Source: Rhodococcus sp. 06-462-5 (GTDB lineage: Bacteria; Actinomycetota; Actinomycetes; Mycobacteriales; Mycobacteriaceae). From it: a DNA stretch of 64,000 nucleotides. Shown piece by piece: positions 62,442-64,000 of this stretch; the stretch's first letter is position 1; each line of letters begins with the position of its first letter. The stretch lies in the NCBI RefSeq assembly GCF_002258315.1, contig NZ_NOYD01000038.1, forward strand, positions 186,001 to 250,000, written 5' to 3'. The notes below the pieces were generated by a model. That model worked only from the letters and a program-made list of their open reading frames with translations, searched no databases and was not told the origin of the DNA. The position numbers and the translations under genes were made by a program.

Positions 62442-64000
62442 GTGACCACTGCTCTGAAATCTGTGAACAAGCGCATAGCCGAAGAACTCGACGTTCGTGA
62501 AGAACAGGTTCGTGCCGCCGTGGAACTGCTCGACGGCGGGTCGACGGTCCCGTTCATCGCGCGCTACCGCAAGGAAGTCACCGGCACCCTCGACGACACT
62601 CAACTGCGTCAGCTCGACGAGCGGCTGAGGTACCTGCGCGAGCTCGACGAACGCAGAGACGCCGTCATCGAGTCCATCCGCTCGCAGGGCAAGCTCGACG
62701 ACGCACTCGAGCAGTCGTTGATGCTGGCCGACACCAAGGCGCGGGTCGAGGACATCTACCTGCCGTTCAAGCCCAAGCGTCGGACCAAGGCTCAGATCGC
62801 GCGTGAGGCCGGGCACGAGCCCGTCGCCGACGCCCTGTTCTCCGACCCCACCACCGACCCGGCCCAGTTCGACCAGGAGCAACTCGACGGCGCTCGGGCG
62901 ATTCTCGTCGAGCGTTTCGCCGAGGACGCCGACCTGGTGGGTGAACTGCGCGAGCTGATGTGGACGTCCGGCAAGCTCGTCGCGTCCGTCCGCAAGGGCA
63001 AGGAAGAGGAGGGTGCCAAGTTCTCCGATTACTTCGAGTTCTCGGAACCGTTCACCAGCCTGCCTTCGCACCGAATCCTCGCCACGCTCCGAGGCGAGAA
63101 GGAAGAAATACTCTCGCTCGGCTTCGAGCCCGAGCGTGACGAACCGACCCCCGGGGTGCCGAGCGTCTACGAGGGTCGGATCGCCACCAAGTTCGGGATC
63201 GCGAATCGCGGACGGCCCGCCGACAAGTGGCTGCTCGATACCGTCCGATGGGCGTGGCGCACCAAGATGTTGGTGACCGTCTCCCTCGACACCCGCATGC
63301 GACTACGCCAATCCGCCGAGAAGGACGCCGTCGACGTGTTCGCGAGCAACCTCAAGGACCTGCTCCTCGCTGCGCCGGCGGGCAACCGCACCACGATGGG
63401 CCTGGACCCGGGCTTTCGCACCGGCACCAAGGTCGCCATCGTCGACGCCACCGGAAAGGTCGTCGACTTCGACACCATCTACCCGCACAAACCGCAGGGC
63501 AAGTGGGATCAGGCGGTGGCCACCCTCGCCGGCCTTGCCGCCAAGCACAAGGTCGAACTGATCGCCATCGGCAACGGCACCGCATCGCGTGAAACCGACT
63601 CGCTGGCAGCGGAATTGATCGCCAAGTTCCCTGCCGCCAACCTGACCAAGGTGGTGGTGTCCGAGGCCGGAGCGTCGGTGTACTCCGCCTCCGCGTACGC
63701 CTCGAGCGAGCTGCCCGAGCTGGATGTGTCGATCCGTGGTGCCGTCTCGATCGCCCGTAGGTTGCAGGATCCGCTCGCCGAGCTGGTCAAGATCGATCCC
63801 AAGTCGATCGGCGTCGGGCAGTACCAGCACGACATTTCCGAAACTCTGCTGGCCCGATCACTCGGTGCCGTCGTCGAAGACGCGGTGAACGCGGTCGGCG
63901 TCGACGTCAACACCGCGTCGGTACCGTTGCTCTCGCGGGTCTCCGGTATCGCCGGCTCTCTTGCCGAGAGCATCGTGGCGCACCGCGACCAGAACGGTCC
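62442..64000 (+). CDS. tex: Tex-family RNA-binding protein, C-terminus cut by window edge
   Basis: About 519 residues of a Tex protein (usually 760-800) run to the window end without a stop. It starts at GTG 62442 with MTTALKSVNKRIAEELDVREEQVRAAVELLDGGSTVPFIARYRKEVTG, the typical Tex N-terminal helical domain. The YqgF/RNase H-like core follows, with LGLDPGFRTG-type sequence (MGLDPGFRTGTKVAIVDATG) near residue 320 and EAGASVYSASAYAS near 408. The HhH and S1 RNA-binding domains expected at the C-terminus are outside the window. Tex binds nucleic acids and is linked to transcription and stress tolerance. It diverges from the lppW-like gene. Confidence 0.95.
   Translation, partial: MTTALKSVNKRIAEELDVREEQVRAAVELLDGGSTVPFIARYRKEVTGTLDDTQLRQLDERLRYLRELDERRDAVIESIRSQGKLDDALEQSLMLADTKARVEDIYLPFKPKRRTKAQIAREAGHEPVADALFSDPTTDPAQFDQEQLDGARAILVERFAEDADLVGELRELMWTSGKLVASVRKGKEEEGAKFSDYFEFSEPFTSLPSHRILATLRGEKEEILSLGFEPERDEPTPGVPSVYEGRIATKFGIANRGRPADKWLLDTVRWAWRTKMLVTVSLDTRMRLRQSAEKDAVDVFASNLKDLLLAAPAGNRTTMGLDPGFRTGTKVAIVDATGKVVDFDTIYPHKPQGKWDQAVATLAGLAAKHKVELIAIGNGTASRETDSLAAELIAKFPAANLTKVVVSEAGASVYSASAYASSELPELDVSIRGAVSIARRLQDPLAELVKIDPKSIGVGQYQHDISETLLARSLGAVVEDAVNAVGVDVNTASVPLLSRVSGIAGSLAESIVAHRDQNG

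Overview
The window is a gene-dense, high-GC actinobacterial chromosome segment. Gene content, order and protein features point to Rhodococcus or a close relative in the Mycobacteriales. Supporting signs are many GTG starts, few Shine-Dalgarno sites, a HupB-type HU with a Lys/Ala/Pro tail, FbiD for coenzyme F420, SepIVA and an LppW-like lipoprotein. From remembered Mycobacterium tuberculosis gene order, most of it matches Rv3004 down to Rv2905 as one block, without the large PDIM/PGL lipid locus found there between coaD and the sepIVA orthologue. No prophage, insertion sequence or CRISPR array was seen. The assignment is by pattern recognition only; no database search was run.

Layout. (1) 1-8400, branched-chain amino acid and serine synthesis: ilvD (cut by the left edge) and a PH-domain membrane protein on the minus strand, then an attenuator-controlled ilvB-ilvN-ilvC operon, serA and leuB. 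(2) 8450-15180: an MFS transporter divergent from a FAH-family hydrolase, gltX, a YihY/BrkB membrane protein, an unusual Pol I-like polymerase, and tRNA-Gln(CUG) and tRNA-Glu(CUC). (3) 15240-19400: a DUF5302 protein, an IclR regulator divergent from leuCD, and hupB. (4) 19420-30200: a minus-strand fbiD-ppk-mutT1 cluster; gpsA and ddl; DUF3515 and a lone Lrp/AsnC ligand domain; thiL, a gamma-class carbonic anhydrase-like protein and ung; an enoyl-CoA hydratase-family protein; and a Cys-containing ribosomal L28. (5) 30430-39020: a DAK2 protein, recG, pyruvate carboxylase, rsmD and coaD. (6) 39140-50000: sepIVA, DUF177, rpmF, rnc, mutM, an OsmC protein, a secreted propeller-like protein, acylphosphatase, smc, a minus-strand flavin-type oxidase and ftsY. 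(7) 50190-54430: the nitrogen module amt-glnK-glnD behind GlnR-like boxes. (8) 54430-64000: an M23 peptidase preceded by a 34-bp tandem repeat, ffh, an amidohydrolase, a CPBP protease, the rpsP-KH-rimM-trmD operon, an lppW-like lipoprotein and the start of tex.

The genes are mostly housekeeping, and many neighbours are translationally coupled by ATGA or GTGA overlaps. The most interesting signals are regulatory or structural: a leaderless ilv leader peptide with a complete terminator; a repeated TANNNT motif 6-9 nt before starts that lack ribosome binding sites; GlnR-like boxes before amt; thiL without a standard start codon; a short repeat core shared between an intergenic array and the polymerase gene; and the coaD-sepIVA junction, which looks like the uninterrupted form of the M. 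tuberculosis PDIM/PGL region. No stretch longer than 300 bases lacks a gene; the largest gaps are about 240-270 bases and their contents are listed.
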